From Fasciola hepatica (lineage: Eukaryota > Platyhelminthes > Trematoda > Plagiorchiida > Fasciolidae), in assembly GCA_948099385.1 (NCBI GenBank), contig CANUEZ040000156.1:6283501-6347500 (forward strand): a stretch of DNA of 64,000 bases. Reading direction: 5' to 3'. The position numbers and the translations under genes are program-made. A model generated the notes under the pieces. It ran no database searches. It had not been told where the DNA came from and saw nothing but the letters and a program-made list of their open reading frames with translations. Below are positions 61,646 through 64,000 of the stretch, in pieces. Numbering within the stretch: the stretch's first letter is position 1; each line of letters begins with the position of its first letter.

Positions 61646-64000
61646 ACCGATGCATTCTGACAAGTAATATGTGGCAACTGTATCGAGCGGGCCTTTATGA
61701 TTTCCAGTAGTAAGTTGAGCCTCGAACCTGCATACCGGACTGTTTCACAAATACAACTCTAGTTTTTTTCATAAATGAAGAAAGAACAAAATAATGTGAC
61801 AGCTGCACTCCCATCATGTCAATCACCACTGTTATTTATTTTTTCTCCGTGGTTTTCAATATTTGAACCAACAAACCAACGACAATTTGACCAGAAAACC
61901 AACCCACTCGGTCAGTATTACTTTGGACGAATGTCCTAATATGCTCACCGTGTGCAGAATGAAGTCTGATGGGCGATGCAATGGGTCGAATTTCACCACG
62001 TTGCACACTCACACATAAATGAACGATTGTGCTCTTTTTGATCCGTCTTTTTTCTTTAAGAGTACTTTCGTGGATCGAATTTATAACTATTTTTGGACAA
62101 ATTAGACTTTTCTTTTTCCCGATTTTGTGTTTTTCTGTTTTCGGAACTAGTTTATAGAACACATGAATCGTTGGTCATATTTGATGGGAGAAAGAATGAC
62201 ACAGTTTAGCGTATTTTTGCACCACAAAAATAGAATGAGATAAAATCAAGAATACAGCATTCAAAAGCACTGCTACCAATGCCGACTGATACTAACCAGG
62301 TTCATCAAAACTCCAGTTCAACTAAACGTAGCCCTCCAGCCACGAACCTGACTGTCGTCAACAAATATTTCACAGAAGCGAGTTGGGAATCGCCACCGTT
62401 GCATGGATTTAGTTCTCCGCCATTTCAAAATAACCGCTGGAGTGAAAGTTATGGTTTATTTGCATGGGAGACGTCTATTTGTGCACCAGTAAACAGAAGT
62501 AAAAATTAGAAAATCATTCCCGTTGCTGAAGTCTGCTTTTACACTAAACCATTTTTGAAAAGTTAAATATAACAGTTGTGAAAGGGAAATTCCTTCATGA
62601 GCTCTTTTCCCTGTTCACATGAAAGATACTCGTTTTTGCCAAATTGTAATTTATAGTTACAGCAAAACTCAATTATCTTTCGTAGGAATATTTCAACAGC
62701 TGACCACTTCGCTTTGGGGATGTAGGAAATTTACGTGTGTTTATTTATCTCATACAATGCACATCTCATCAAGCCACTAATTGTTTGCGGTCTGTTGTAC
62801 AACACACTATCTCCCAATATCTGTTCACAGAGAACAACATGGAGAACGGCGATGTGAAAAAGGAGTGACCTTTATAAACGGAGACAATTTTTTGATAGCC
62901 GCTACCGATAAGAAAACTTCACTCCTTTTCTCTATTGTTTCATCTTTACAGCAAGATTACTGGAGACATTTTCATTAGACGCACAGACCCGGATGTTTAT
63001 AAACTGAAAATTATTCTAAGCTCAACATGAACAGTCAAAACAAATCCGTTATTTGGACGGACGTTTCGACCCACTTGCCCACTTCTTGATTGTAGCAGCG
63101 TGGGAATTTATTCCAACGACTGACCGGAATCAGTAAAGTGTGGCATAGAATATGTTGTTTATTCTTTGATGTATGATAAATGGGATGATCGCTTGTACTC
63201 AACGAGACCACAGGTTTGTTATTATCATTCCGTTGTCGACTCTTCTGCCTTTTGCATTGAAATTGCATATAACCTATATGCGTAGAGACCCACAAACAAA
63301 TTTTCTCCTCCCTTCTCCCCGCCCTACACACACAAACAAACGTAATCGTATTATGACGTCATGAACTTTAGCCCTTTCGATAAGTGTGCTGTTTCAAACT
63401 TATCAGCAATTGTGTCTTCCTTTGTGTCTGATGCCACTGAAATTCTAAGAAATTTATGCCATGAGTCGGTTGTCCAGCCGGACGTGGTAAGCCTAAATGA
63501 TGGCTTCTGTTGTATACACATCCATAGTTATGCAAGTAGCTTCCGAACAAATGCTCCAATCACTGAATGCAAGTGCTATTCATTTTGGACTGGTCACTGT
63601 TTAGCGAATTTGACATGCAGCGGTGCATCTGCTCCCTTTTGATCATACGGGAGACTGATTTGTGTAATACGCGAAAGAAACTTCTCTGTTGTTTATTTAG
63701 TAGCAGCTGAACATAGACACCCGGTTGCGTCTATCCTACGACCAATGGAAAGAAAGGGAAGCCATGATTCAAATTGATAATAAAGACCAATATTTCGTGC
63801 AACCAAACTTGTAGGCTGAATTGTTCGAAGTTTCGAATTCCAACAGGTTTACCGTCGGTCATTTCCTCTTTTCTGTAGCACAATCTATAGTGAATTTTCT
63901 GGTGGTGTTGAAGAGCGATTTAATGATAAGTTAAACGGAAACGAAAGAGACTATTTTCATAGACTAAGGTGTTAAATGTTACACCCTCAGAAGGCCGCAA

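Larger units (their letters stand above)
44745..64000 (+). other. Start of a very long intron (19 kb or more) or 3' sequence; no further kinase exon found
   Basis: After 44744 the next family exon should begin at phase 0 with the LHHPGIVNLECMFE segment. I scanned the + strand for it, for VVMEKLHGDML and for the HCDLKPEN catalytic loop, and found none. The region holds repeats and a decayed minus-strand coding-like stretch, listed separately, plus AT-rich filler. Less AT-rich blocks with unidentified open frames lie at 58762-59004, 62279-62509 and 63361-63642 (+ strand). Absence is by eye only and not proof. Confidence 0.55.

Noticed and set aside
62279..62509. Ser/Pro-rich open frame as a further kinase exon
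   Set aside because: Does not match any part of the PKD catalytic domain, and no splice sites fit the required phase.
1..64000. CRISPR arrays, operons, prophage or bacterial mobile elements
   Set aside because: Sequence is eukaryotic with spliced genes. No regularly spaced repeats or prokaryotic gene structure seen.

Overview
The window is a piece of a eukaryotic, intron-rich, AT-rich animal genome. It is dominated by one protein-coding gene on the + strand, a protein kinase D (PRKD/PKD family serine/threonine kinase). Eight exons carry this gene between about 399 and 44744, and six of them are confident. They are separated by GT-AG introns of 1.5 to 12 kb. Every exon junction proposed here keeps the reading frame. 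The 5' part of the gene (including the tandem C1 zinc fingers expected of the family) lies left of the window. The rest of the kinase domain (catalytic loop, activation loop, C-terminal lobe) lies right of it. Long repeat-filled introns around short conserved exons, divergent linkers and large insertions in the PH domain suggest an invertebrate. A parasitic flatworm, probably a digenean fluke, is my best guess, but this is inference and no sequence in the window proves it.

Layout. 399-665 and 2746-3073 are low-complexity linker exons with basic/serine phosphosite-like motifs. They are assigned to the gene by open frame, splice sites and phase rather than by clear homology. 3380-3412 is a possible 33-nt in-frame microexon rich in cysteine. 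8848-8974, 16138-16215 and the start of 20435-21275 encode the PKD PH domain, which is interrupted by two large insertions inside the third exon. 22772-22818 is a short exon for the serine-rich segment just before the kinase domain. 34612-34684 carries the glycine-rich ATP loop. 44638-44744 carries the ATP-anchoring lysine (VAIK) and the helix-C glutamate. The next kinase exon was not found in the remaining 19 kb, so the intron after 44744 probably runs past the window end.

The introns hold no other gene that I can support. They contain microsatellites: a 330-bp GAGT/GGGT tract at 40711-41036, AT tracts at 29115-29159 and 58662-58726, and a GTT tract at 53755-53778. They also contain two C-runs, two tRNA-like (SINE-type) segments near 52640 and 61570, a dispersed 53-bp repeat present twice (54051-54103 and 55231-55283), and a decayed coding-like region on the minus strand around 60291-61004 that has stops and frame shifts. 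No CRISPR array, operon, bacterial gene, rRNA or intact tRNA was seen. The most interesting biology is in the kinase gene itself: the insertion-bearing PH domain, the candidate microexon, and a candidate 15- or 51-nt cassette near 22017.
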